Assembly (NCBI GenBank): GCA_902806565.1
Contig: CADCXA010000031.1
Coordinates: 1,426,001-1,490,000 of the forward strand
Direction: 5' to 3'
Length of the DNA: 64,000 nucleotides
Source of the DNA: Hypoxylon rubiginosum
Taxonomy: Eukaryota > Ascomycota > Sordariomycetes > Xylariales > Hypoxylaceae
The notes beneath the pieces are model-generated. The model searched no databases. It was not told where the DNA came from and saw nothing but the letters and a program-made list of their open reading frames with translations. Positions within the stretch are counted from its first letter, which is position 1. The number at the start of each line of letters is the position of its first letter. Of this stretch, positions 22,910-37,668 are shown piece by piece. The position numbers and the translations under genes were made by a program.

Positions 22910-24382
22910 ATGGAAGAGACAGGTATTCCTTCAGCCTCTGGCAACACCACCCCCTACCAGGGGATCGGTGCACCGTTCTTGGCAGTCTCACCGGAGAAAC
23001 TTGTCACGGAGCCGCATATCGAGAATGAGAGCCTCAGCACGAGCGGGACACGAGTCAATTCACCAGACGCTTCAATACACGAAGGCAAGGAAGGTCACGA
23101 GCTTGAGGAAGCTAAGGACCCTCTTGATGGAATTGATATCTACGACCCGGACCGACCAAAATTCAAGCTTGCTCGACGGATGTAAGTTGGCATTGGTATA
23201 TCACACGCGTTAGGTACAAATGATTAATATCAAGTAACACAGAGCTCACTTCACCTGGGCATGGTTTACCTTATCCATGAGTACCGGCGGGCTGGCGCTG
23301 CTGATGTACGCCCAGCCCCATCAGTTCCCGGGTCTCCGACAGATTGGATTTTTCGTCTACGTCGCCAATATCATCATCTTTGCCGGTATCGTTGTTGCTA
23401 TGTGTTCGAGATGGTTTCTCCACCGAGGTACATTCATATCATCGATCACGCATTCTCGAGAGGCTTTTTTCGTTCCGACGATCTTTCTCGCTATCGCGAC
23501 CATCATTACGGGCACTCAACGTTACGCGATCGCGGAAGAAAATGACTCTGTTGTGTGGCTCATCTCGACCCTCTTTTGGGTATATGTGGTAGCGTCATTG
23601 GCGTTCGCAATTGGGCAGTACAGTTACGTATTCAAGACTCACGACCTGGGCCTCCACACCATGATGCCAACGTGGATCTTGCCGATCTTCCCTATCATGC
23701 TGTCGGGAACAATTGCGTCTGTTATTGCGGAGACTCAGCCCCAGATGAATGCTGTGCCAATTGTCGTGGCCGGCATAACCTGCCAGGGTCTAGGTTTGTC
23801 CGTCGCTTTCATGATGTATGCCCATATGGTAGGACGCTTGATGTCGCGTGGTAAGTCCTCAGTTACTCCGCATCCAGAAAACATTTATATTAATTCATCT
23901 CAGGTCTACCTAACCGCGAGCATCGGACGGGACTTTACATGAACGTTGGACCGCCGGCTTTCACAGCCTTAGCTGTCATTGGCATGGCGAATGGCTTACC
24001 CGATCAATTTGATATCAACGAGGGCATGGTGCTTGATATGAAGATAATCAGACCTATGGCTGTCGTGGCTGCCATATTCCTCTGGGCCCTATCTTTGTGG
24101 TGGTTCGGTATCGCTACAATTTCCGTCATCGTCTCGCCACCCCAATACTTTCACCTTAACTGGTGGGCCGCTGTCTTCCCGAATACGGGCTTCATCTTGG
24201 CTACGATTTCTATCGGCAACGAGCTTCAGCATGAGGGGATCCGATGGTTTGCCACCGGGTTATCAGTTTGCCTGCTGTGCTCGTATTGTTTCGTGCTTGT
24301 CAGCTTGGTCCGAGCTGTCATCATCCAAGATATCATGTATCCTGGTCGTGATGAAGATGTTCTCGATGGCACAGACAATTAG
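22910..24382 (+). CDS. Malate/C4-dicarboxylate transporter (TDT family, Mae1-like)
   Basis: Three exons (22910-23181, 23243-23850, 23904-24382) give 1359 bases, 452 residues. After a 90-residue charged cytosolic N terminus (ending DPDRPKFKLARR) the protein starts the TDT core with IAHFTWAWFTLSMSTGGLAL, the classic first membrane helix of Mae1 and TehA/SLAC1 relatives, formed across the first junction. About ten hydrophobic helices follow. GLYMNVGPPAFTALAVIGMA and FHLNWWAAVFPNTGFILAT are conserved pore-lining stretches. These proteins move malate and other dicarboxylates, or sulfite in the Ssu1 branch, across the plasma membrane. Similarity to the malate branch looks better, but sulfite export cannot be excluded by eye. 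The start at 22910 is the first ATG that leads into the N-terminal domain. Confidence 0.9.
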
Positions 24383-25710
24383 GGGGATTATTGGGACCTT
24401 CTATCTTTTACGTCCTACAAGGAACATTTTCCGCGAGGGAAAAAAACGAGGAGTGGGGTGTTCCGGAAGATAATGTTTGCATGGCTATACATTTGCGCCG
24501 GAGTTGCCGAAATAGAAAGTTGAAGACTAGATTTTGGTAAAAGGTCATGGTACCTAGAACAGAGGTTTTAGATACGGTCACGTTAATCTCATTGAATAGA
24601 CATTGTGGCGCATATTAGATAGGGGGAAATTGGTTGGGAGCATAGTGATGATGGCTTAATTCTTTCATTGAATGAATATCTTCGACTCAACTTGATTCAG
24701 ACACAAATGTGCTCCAGTCGGAATATCTCGTCTGTATGGAAAGTACATACAACTTGATTTGCCCCATGTAGTTCTGTACGAAGCACCTTCTCTATGGAGC
24801 AACTTCAATACCACCCAGTCAAAAGCTAAGCTGCATTACCTCTAATTAATCAAACTCGCTTGAATTTAGCGAGTGGAAATGTTGGGATTCAAGAGTATGG
24901 CCCTACCTAGTTAAGGCATTCGCAGTGACATAATGAACTAAAGTGCTAATCGTATTTGATTACCCCTATTTTTCGTTGGGGGGAAGAAGTAATTTCGTAG
25001 GCCGAGAAAAGTTATTTGCTATAAGTTTTCAGCAATGCTTCTTTTTAGACGAATATTTAAGTCATGTTTGAAGGAATGAATAATAAATATGGTATAAATG
25101 TTTAATAGGTATTTAAATTTTATAATAATATTCAACTCGTTCAGTGTCACGAGGCCAGCCATGCGATAAAGGAAATAACTATGTTGTTGCACGACGAGCT
25201 ATGAACCTAATAAGTTACTAAGCTCCGTGTATATACAAGAGACCAGGACAAAAGGGCCTAGGAACCGAAGGGCCTTATCCTTTCCTCGTACTAGCAGACT
25301 AGTAACCCCTATCCAGGTGATGAGGTGGCCAACAGGCTTGTGACCCTACTCGGCTGACAAGGGCTGAGACCCTGACAATACTCAAGGCATATTTTCAATA
25401 CCTACCGCATAAGTGTTAGACAAGACACCGCGTGAAGAATAGCTAGTAACAATGATCTCCCGTTTTGACGTCTAGACTTTATGCCATGATTACTAGGTAG
25501 GTACGTACGTACCTTGGTATGACCCGTCCTTAGTCTTTTCCTCTTTTCCTTCTCTACCTAGGTGTATACAGAAATTGCTCTGCTAAATTTGGCCGGAGGA
25601 GATGTTTTATCAACATTTAGCGTTCGAGCCTTGAACCACAGGATCGGTACTACTAATGATGTATGAGATTAGCTCTGGAATACATCCAAAATAGATTGAG
25701 AAAGCCGGCC
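24383..25710. other. Intergenic region, partly AT-rich
   Basis: This lies between two genes that end toward each other. The part around 25000-25140 is strongly AT-rich. A TAGGTAGGTACGTACGTACC tract lies at 25493-25513. No gene is seen. Confidence 0.5.
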
Positions 25711-27650
25711 TTACGAGAAATATCCTGATCGTCTCTCTTGCAAGTTACGGCGCCCGGGTCCGGAGTTTCGGAACACTCGCGTATTTACCGCATGCCGCAT
25801 TTCCCTGGTTTGCGAGCGTGTCGACCTCGCCGCCTTGACTGAGATAATAGACTCTGCGACTTCTTCAGGTAGAAGCTTGAACCAGTCTGCCTCGTAGACC
25901 AGAAGGATAACTTTTACTCTGGTCGCCATATTGCTCCCAGAGATCTCGCCGAGCATTCGGATCAGTTCCTGGACAAAGTTGGATCCTTCCACGCCCTCAA
26001 GCGACGGACGCACAGTCGCCAAATCCACGACAAGATAAACCTGTCCTTCTAGCGTTGTGATGACTTGCTTGAACAGCTGAAGCCACTCTTTTTGCGTCCG
26101 CGAGGTATGGAATTGCGAGTAGCGTAATGCCATCTGCTTTTCCGTCTCCGCAACCCCACGTAGCCGTAATGCCTGGTAAGCAAGGTACTTCATCAGATCA
26201 GCCGCGGTCGAGATGGATGTCGACCTAGCCTTTTCGAGGCTTGTCAACGCCCAGACGGTCGGGACGGCTGACGAAGTCAAAGCTTCAATTACGTCAACAC
26301 CGAAATCTTTCATCGCCGAGCGTGACATGAAGGCGCCTTTGACGACTATCAAGCTGGAGTCTTGGCTTGAGGAGCACCTGGCAAGCTTTGGGGATAGCCA
26401 GAACTTGTTGGTTGAAGTGATGGCACCCACACCTGAAGCCCTCCGCCTGCGAAAAAAGAGATGCTGCTTATAGCATGTATCAGGGTCTTCGAAAGTTAGT
26501 GCAAATGTAGATAAGATCTGTGATCGCTGAAGATCTGATAGTTGGTGGTTTGTGTTCAGCTGAGCACTCGCCTGGATGGCGTGGAATGCTGCAATCGCGT
26601 CAACACAGGTACCTTAGGTAGTTTGAACCCAATAATTAGATTGACTTGGGGCTACTTACTTTCTAATTTTAGTAGGAGGTCGTTGATCGTCAAGCCGGAA
26701 GCCTCCAGAGCTGATATGATTGAATTTATCTTCTCTTCTTGCTCTCTATGAGAGTCTTCCAGTCTCGATACGACATAGGTGAGGCTATCAAGTTGGTCTT
26801 TTCGTTCTTTGTCTGTCGCTCCTAATATTGATATAATGTTGTCTAGCCGGCTGGTGTGAGATTTGTGCATGACACGGATCTCCGCCTGGGAACCAACAGA
26901 TGCCAATTCGACAATATTATTCGAACAATCCGTAACTCTCTCCAGTACATCACCATAACGAAGCACGTGTGGTCGCGTAAAGCTATGGTAAATATGACGA
27001 AGCTTAGACTCATTGCACCAAGCATGAGCCATGAGGAGAAAGCTGAGAATACAGGAGTATAAATCCTCGACAGCTGATCGCATCTGCTCAGTTGGATAAA
27101 GTATAGATAATATGTTTATCCGTGGAAGGCGTCCAGCAACCTGGGAGATGGACTTCGCTAATAGCTTGAGCGTTTCTGCGTGGTTCATCACGCTCTTTTG
27201 TTATATTATGGTGAATTAGCTGAAGTTGCTGCCTTGGTCGTCAAGTGAAGCCACTCACCATAAACAGCAATTTCATTGTCCCCCAAACGAGGGAGACATA
27301 TTCTGGATGGTGCTGGACGAATACATCAAGAACCGTTCCGTAATGGCAGATTGTCTCTGCCGTCCTTTGCAGCCATTTCCTCGTCTTTTCAGTCTTGTCT
27401 TTATACTTGGCTAGTAAATCCGCCACAGTGTGGTGTACATCTTCTATTTGAGTTGCATCGGTCACAATCTTTTTTTCCTCGTCATTTAGACTGCTGCTCT
27501 GCTCGAAGTGCTTCTTGACAGCCTCGAATGCGTCATTGGCAATCCGTGTTTTGTCTGCTAGGTATCATGAGCTTAGCACAAATGTAAATGGGGCATCATT
27601 TATTACATACAACTATCCTCTTCATGGTACCAAGATTGGATTACCTCCAT
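25711..27650 (-). CDS. DUF7708 protein with degenerate P-loop region
   Basis: Four exons (27650-27611, 27557-27259, 27194-26660, 26588-25711) give 1752 bases, 583 residues, all junctions in frame. Residues about 10-240 match the DUF7708 N-terminal domain common at the head of fungal NLR-like and ankyrin proteins: ICHYGTVLDVFVQHHPEYVS, LVWGTMKLLF, LPRINILSILYPTEQMRSAV, SFTRPHVLRYGDV. A coiled coil follows (TDKERKDQLDSLTYVVSRLE). The second half has NTNHQLSDLQRSQILS, NKFWLSPKL, then SLIVVKGAFMSRSAMKDFGV, placed like a P-loop but without the GK(S/T) signature, and an ATPase-like strand QVYLVVDLATVRPS. It ends without repeats. Function is unknown; a role in nonself recognition is only suggested by the family's usual company. 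It is divergently paired with the Zn2Cys6-AAA gene 368 bp away. An upstream extra exon cannot be excluded. Confidence 0.8.
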
Positions 27651-28018
27651 TTAATACCTGGTGGCGTATATTATTGCAATATCCTTTTTGATTGAGAAGT
27701 ATGGCAGTAAGCGTAATAGTGTGGACTGAAGAATAATTTAATGGGTTAGGCAGAGAAGCGAATCATTGAATCCTTCGTTCAGCTCTCGTTCTTAGGGGCT
27801 GTGCTGTGTGTGGCTAGGCGACGACCATTCGGAGGCCGCCCAATAGGAGGTGGATTGAATCTCAGTTTCCCCTCTTTCCCTTGGTCAGGCTTTTCAGCTC
27901 CGCCTATAATTGTTAGGTAACCCCCTTGTGTATATGTGCAAGAACCATTAGACCGTCCTAGAGTAGCTATCGTTGCCGATTAATCACCAATTGGCGCAAA
28001 GACGCAAACTCAAGCGGA
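27651..28018. promoter_or_regulatory. Divergent promoter region between DUF7708 gene and Zn2Cys6-AAA gene
   Basis: These 368 bp separate two head-to-head start codons, so both promoters must overlap here. No clear TATA box is seen. The arrangement would allow joint control, possibly by the Zn2Cys6 domain of the neighbour itself, which is speculation. Confidence 0.45.
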
Positions 28019-30995
28019 ATGCAAAATCCGGATCTTAGGGGGGAAGGGGGTCAAGAGATGAGAAGGACGTCAATGCCGGCTAGGATAAAAGCTTGCGATC
28101 GCTGCCGTCAACTTAAGATCAAGTGCGATGGAGAAGAGCCTTGCGCTCGCTGTGCCTCTGCACAGTTAGAATGCCGCTTTCGAGCAAGACCTAAAGCGAA
28201 GCCGTTTCCAGTGTCTGAAACACCTCAAACACATTACACCATCTCCGAAGATGCTATAGCGGCTACTGCAAGGAACATGCTTTTCGCAATAGAGGCTAAG
28301 TCGGATTCATCGCAAGGCGCCTCGGTAGGTATTCCGCCTTTCAGCTTCGCGACGGATGACAGCAGCGGCGACGATGGCAAGGGGCCTGAGTCATCGAATA
28401 TACCACACATATCTAATATTGAGCTTGCTAAAACGATAGCAGCGCAACAGCGTCAGAGGATAGCTCAGAATCAAATGTTGACTAACTCGGATGCATTTGA
28501 GCCCCTTCGGAAAGCGGCACGTAATAATCAGCGCCAGAGCCCAACATATTTCCATAAGCCAAGTTCGAAACTGGATCAAGGTCAGATGGAATCTGATAAG
28601 AGTGTGTTACCGTCTCCGACTATACCGCTCGCGAAGGGAATCGATAGTACTCGAGACCGCATCATTAGCGAACATGCTGGCTTTGAAGGAAGCTTCACTG
28701 ACGTTTGGACCGCCAATTCCGCTCCGCCATCCGATGCCAATCTCATGCAGCAAATGAAACAACGTATTAAACAGCTGGAGGCCGAGAACCTCGAGTATCA
28801 CCGACGGGAGTGGGAAAGAAGCTGTCCCACAAAAATCCAAATATTCCATTGCCTGGCAGATTATGACGATGATGGAGCTGTATACCTGTCAGAGCCAGAC
28901 TGGGAGATACGGGGCGAAGATATTATCCTGAGAGGCCAATTTCCTGTATTGGACCCTCGGGGATATGCAGAACGGAAGGGAAATATTGCCTTTATTGTTT
29001 ATAAGCGCTACGCGGTGGAACACCAACGTGCCGAGTTGGACGAGGCTATATATGACAAGCAGCACCTCCCCAAGCCCGAACCGGCTAGTGAGGAGATAGA
29101 ACTGATCTCGGATGAAATGGTCAAAGCTGTTAAAGCGTTCTTCGGTCTTTACCCGACGTTTCGTACCGAGTTTCCAGAGGTAGACGAGACGACAACTCTG
29201 GCCGCGCCCTATATCTGGTATTACCATTGTAGGGAGTCGCCCGTCATCCAAAATCTGCCAAGCCAACAGACGGAGTTAGTAACGGCATTGACTAGCTGGA
29301 TCGAGGATAACTACGCACCGCTTTATGATCAAGTTGACGACCAGTTCCGGAGGGGCAAGGTTTCCAAGATGTCCTTTGAGTACCTTATACGGCCAGGGCG
29401 TGTACTTATATCTACCAACAACGGTATACCTAGGGGCTTCGTAGCCACAAGCCGCCCGCTTCTCATAAAGCCTCATGAAATACCGTCGGAGGACAACGAA
29501 GAGCATGAGGTAATACGTCAGTGCTCCTGGAGTATTAAATCTCGCTCACTCGCTTATGAAGGTGACTTCTATTATCATGACCAAGAACTTACTGTTAAGC
29601 TCAAAACTGAGGCTGAGGACGACGAAGTTGAAATCGCAAGTTTGGACGTCTTACCACTTGAGTATGCGAGTAGCGAAGTCAGGAAGAGGCTAAAGCGCCG
29701 AGGAAAGGCGTTCTGGAGGTGCCGCAATAAGTACTTCGTTTCGTACGAGGAGACTTCTACCGATGGGAAGCAAGAAGTATGTGGTATTTCGCTCTCGGGT
29801 TTCCCCCCTGCCCCGTCAACAAGCCCGGCACATCCAAATTAATAATAAAAATAGGGGCAACGATGTATGATCGATTTCAACACTTATAAAGAGCTTCATC
29901 CATTGAATTCATACTCGAGTGGGCTGCTGAGCCGCTTAGGAAAGAAGGCTAGCTTGCCTACTAACGGTAGTGAGCCCAAGGCGCCTGAGATATACTTGTT
30001 CCCGACTCAGGTTCCCGGTTTCGATCTTCGACGGAAGAAATGGGGTAAGTTGTGACCTGTTGCGTGTGTTCCATGGTCACTTTCAGCCTTCGCTAACGTC
30101 TCGAAAAGTCGATCTCGAAGTGGACCGGATACGAGATATTGCGTGGAATGAGCAGGCCTTTAAAAGTCTCGTAGCGGACGAAGGGGTGAAGGAACTCGTC
30201 CTTGCGCTCGTAACCAACCATCTTGCACCCGACAAAGGCACGGACGTTATCCAAAACAAGGGCAATGGCCTCATTCTGCTCTTGCACGGATCTCCAGGCA
30301 CCGGGAAAACATTTACAGCCGAGTCCGTAGCCGAAATAGCCCGAAAGCCGCTATACCCAGTAACATGTGGCGACATCGGAACTAAGCCCGAGGCCGTCGA
30401 GAAGTATCTCGAGTCCGTCTTTCACCTAGGGAAGATATGGGACTGTGTCGTGCTATTAGATGAAGCCGAAGTCTTCCTCGAGCAGCGCACGTTGCAGGAC
30501 CTTGAGCGCAACGCATTGGTTTCCGTGTTCCTGCGCGCTCTCGAGTATTACGAAGGCATCTTGATTCTCACCACCAACCGCGTCGGCACTTTTGATGAGG
30601 CCTTCAAGTCGCGCATCCAACTGGCCCTTCGCTACGAGAAGCTAGAGAAGTACCAGCGAGAGCAGATCTGGCGGAACTTTTTCAAGAGGCTTCAGGAGCT
30701 CGGCGAGCAGGACTCCATCGATTTCGACGAGGTCGGAATGCACATAGATGAGCTAGCGTGCTACCCGATGAACGGACGACAGATACGCAACTCGATCACC
30801 ACGGCGCGACAGCTAGCCAAGTATAGGAAGAAGATGATGACGTTCACACACCTGAAGCAGGCGATCACCGCTGCGGAGAAGTTTGATAGTTACTTGGCAG
30901 ATGTCCGGGAGGCAGATGTAGAGAAAGCTGGGGCGAGGGGAGTGGACGGAAGGTATTCGGATGATTATTTCGCTAGAACTGATAGCATACGGTAG
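28019..30995 (+). CDS. Zn2Cys6 - DUF7025 - AAA+ ATPase fusion protein
   Basis: Three exons (28019-29776, 29855-30044, 30109-30995) give 945 codons, a 944-residue protein. Residues 26-52 form a perfect fungal Zn(II)2Cys6 cluster (C-x2-C-x6-C-x5-C-x2-C-x6-C, CDRCRQLKIKCDGEEPC). A low-complexity region and a short coiled coil near residues 240-265 (QMKQRIKQLEAENLEYHRRE) follow. Residues about 270-640 are a DUF7025 domain (IQNLPSQQTELVTALTSWIE, FEYLIRPGRVLI, then PLEYASSEVRKRLKRRGKAF). The C-terminal third is an AAA+ ATPase: Walker A GSPGTGKT (about 710-717), Walker B VVLLDE (763-768), sensor-1 ILILTTNR, and the arginine-bearing region EAFKSRIQLALRYEKLE. DUF7025-AAA proteins are common in filamentous fungi, but a DNA-binding Zn2Cys6 head is unusual. 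The first exon reads from zinc cluster to DUF7025 without interruption, so the fusion is not an artefact of splicing. Function is unknown. Confidence 0.88.
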
Positions 30996-31557
30996 CTTGT
31001 CAAATTTCAAAAGGGGTTTGTAGATAATCTCTTTGTCTCCAGAGAAGCCATATTCTTACCTAGGTATTCAGTGTTGCTGCTAGACGCTTGATGATTAGAC
31101 AAGACGTCGCGACAAGAATAGAGACAAGAATAGATGTCGAATTCTTAAAAACCCTAAGAGAGTCGCGTTTTATTTGCACAGGTAGATGTAAGGTTTAATA
31201 TATACTAGCTCCTAGTTGCATAATCTATGCAGAAACTCGGATAGCTACCAACTAGCGAATAGGCGGGGTAAGTACATGTACCAGAGCTGCCAGAGCCAAT
31301 GAGGTGAATAGCTTTAGATTTTATTTCGTTGGGCTTTGATTGGATCATGACCTCACCATTTCCGTCCCATTCAAATCCTCGACGCAGTCAGATCACTCTT
31401 CCTAATCTACTTTCCACCTCTTGTAAATGAATCATTGACCATGGTTTGAAAGATTAATTACGCGAATATACGGGCATAATTCATCCCTTTTACATGCGGT
31501 GCGCCTGTTGACAATTGACAACCGATTGCCGACTCCGATCTACTATTTCTCTCGACA
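30996..31557. other. Intergenic region between AAA fusion gene and FMP25-like gene
   Basis: No gene is seen. It contains the 3' flank of the AAA gene (AT-rich, with AAGACGTCGCGACAAGAATAG-like direct duplication near 31100-31135) and the promoter of the next gene. Confidence 0.45.
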
Positions 31558-33342
31558 ATGACCATCCGTCGAGTTGCCTTGCGCCAGACTTCTTTACTAT
31601 GCCGCCACAGCCTTAGACCCGCAAACCCAGCCATTCGACAATGGCCGAGATTAATGAGTACTCCGGGGGGAGGCAACGAGCCCGAACGCCCGCGTGGTAG
31701 CCTAGGAAAGTTTCTAGGAGGCATGTTAGTAGCCCTCGCAGCTGGTGGCGCGGTCGTGCTATACCCATCCGTGACCAAAGAACCTCCTAAGCCGCGCGAA
31801 GCCGTCATCGAGTACGAGAAAGCCCGACCGTCCGCCGATTCCAAGGAAGGGAACCGCGACCTAATCAGTAGCCAACATCTCCAGGTGAAGAAGAGCTGGG
31901 AAAACCCGGGTGTCTATGCCTGGGGTTCTAATTCGGGTCGGGTGGCGGCACCCGACTCAACAGATAATGTCGTAAAAACTCCGCGGAGGATAACATACTT
32001 TGACGGGCAGCTCTTGCGAGATATTAAGCTCGATCGCGATTTTGGCGCCGCTGTGATGGAAAATGGCGACCTCGTGCAATGGGGCACCGCCTTCTCCAGC
32101 GCGAACCCCATGCCGGCCGAAACATTGAAAGGCAAAGATCTTGTCAAGATCGAGATATCAAGGGACCGGATCATTGCTCTTGGCAAGAATGGAACTGTTT
32201 ATTCAGTGCCGGTAGCGGGTTCAGATCAGAGTGCTGGCGAAAAGAAGCACCAGACATCCTGGCTCTCTTTTTGGTCAAGCCCGGAGACTGTCAACTATCG
32301 TCAGCTGAAACCGAACAACTTGGTATGGGGCGAAAGTGTCGTTGATATCGCCAGCGGCTTAGAGCACGCCCTCCTTCTCACATCCAAGGGCCGAGTTTTT
32401 GCTGCCGCTTCTAGCACGTCCGACTTCCCATCCAAAGGTCAATTGGGTATACCAGGTCTGACCTGGGGGACCCGACCTAAGGGGCCGTACGATGAGCCGC
32501 ATGAAATTGACAGCTTAAAGGGGTTTAATATCACGAAAGTTGCAGCTGGTGACTACCATTCGCTCGCGCTCGATAGTAATGGACGCGCCTTCGTATTTGG
32601 CGATAATACATCAGGCCAACTCGGCTTCGAAGTAGAACCCCAGTTTCCGTTCGTGGATGGCCCGATTCCACTTCCATTCAATAAAATCTATAGTGGCTCC
32701 AATCTACAACCTAGTGTGACGTCGATTGCTGCCGGTGGGGCAAATTCGTTCTTTACGGTAGATGCGAAGCGGATCGCTGGACTGAAAGAAGAAACGGACT
32801 CCATTCGGGACCTTGGCCGAGTGACGGCGGATACTTGGGCTTGCGGTTCCGGCATCATGGGCAGCTTGGGCACAGGCAAATGGACGCATATATCACTAGG
32901 CCCTACGAAGATCAAGTCGCTCTCGGGGCTTTACGAGTGGGATGAAAATACCAACTCGGTAATCCCAATCCGCCTAGCGCGCTTAAGTGCCGGTAGCACA
33001 CATGCAGCGGCGGTGATGGACAACGTAACGTCCGTTGATGCGACAGACATCACCTCAGACAATGACACAAACTGGGGCGCGGACATTGTCTTCTGGGGTG
33101 GCAACGAGCACTACCAATTAGGCACTGGGAAGAGGAACAACATCCCGCTGCCGACATACATCAGTCCCCTAGATGGTGGAGAAGGTGATGCAGAGAAAGG
33201 CCGACAAGGGGAGCAACATAGGTTCCAAATCACGCCGAGATCGACAGCGAGGCTCGGCCCGGGCGGCAGCGGAAGAAAAGTTAGTGTCGAGCAGCGTGTG
33301 GAATGCGGGCGGTTCGTAACGGCCGTCTATTCTGGGACGTAA
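31558..33342 (+). CDS. FMP25: Mitochondrial RCC1-repeat protein, FMP25-like
   Basis: This is an intronless gene for 594 residues. The N terminus is a mitochondrial presequence rich in Arg and Ser (MTIRRVALRQTSLLCRHSLR). A single membrane segment lies near residues 52-70 (FLGGMLVALAAGGAVVLYPS). The remainder is an RCC1-type beta propeller: VYAWGSNSGRVAAPD, VVDIASGLEHALLLTSKGRV, VAAGDYHSLALDSNGRAFVF followed by GDNTSGQLGF, TWACGSGIMGSLGTGKWTHI, and VFWGGNEHYQLGTGKRNNI. This order matches yeast Fmp25, an inner-membrane protein facing the intermembrane space or matrix that is linked to respiratory complex assembly. The symbol is given by homology. Nothing odd is seen. Confidence 0.88.
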   Translation: MTIRRVALRQTSLLCRHSLRPANPAIRQWPRLMSTPGGGNEPERPRGSLGKFLGGMLVALAAGGAVVLYPSVTKEPPKPREAVIEYEKARPSADSKEGNRDLISSQHLQVKKSWENPGVYAWGSNSGRVAAPDSTDNVVKTPRRITYFDGQLLRDIKLDRDFGAAVMENGDLVQWGTAFSSANPMPAETLKGKDLVKIEISRDRIIALGKNGTVYSVPVAGSDQSAGEKKHQTSWLSFWSSPETVNYRQLKPNNLVWGESVVDIASGLEHALLLTSKGRVFAAASSTSDFPSKGQLGIPGLTWGTRPKGPYDEPHEIDSLKGFNITKVAAGDYHSLALDSNGRAFVFGDNTSGQLGFEVEPQFPFVDGPIPLPFNKIYSGSNLQPSVTSIAAGGANSFFTVDAKRIAGLKEETDSIRDLGRVTADTWACGSGIMGSLGTGKWTHISLGPTKIKSLSGLYEWDENTNSVIPIRLARLSAGSTHAAAVMDNVTSVDATDITSDNDTNWGADIVFWGGNEHYQLGTGKRNNIPLPTYISPLDGGEGDAEKGRQGEQHRFQITPRSTARLGPGGSGRKVSVEQRVECGRFVTAVYSGT

Positions 33343-37506
<4,164 letters not shown>

Positions 37507-37668
37507 GTACATGTACATATGTACCCGAGAGGATTGAGGGCTACGCCAACCCGCCTCTTCAATTCATTATATGGGTAAATAGGTACGGGGCTGAAAAGGG
37601 GTTGTACCTAGGATATCGCCCATTCTAGGATTATGTAATCCATTTTCGTCCTCCATTATCCCCTACAG

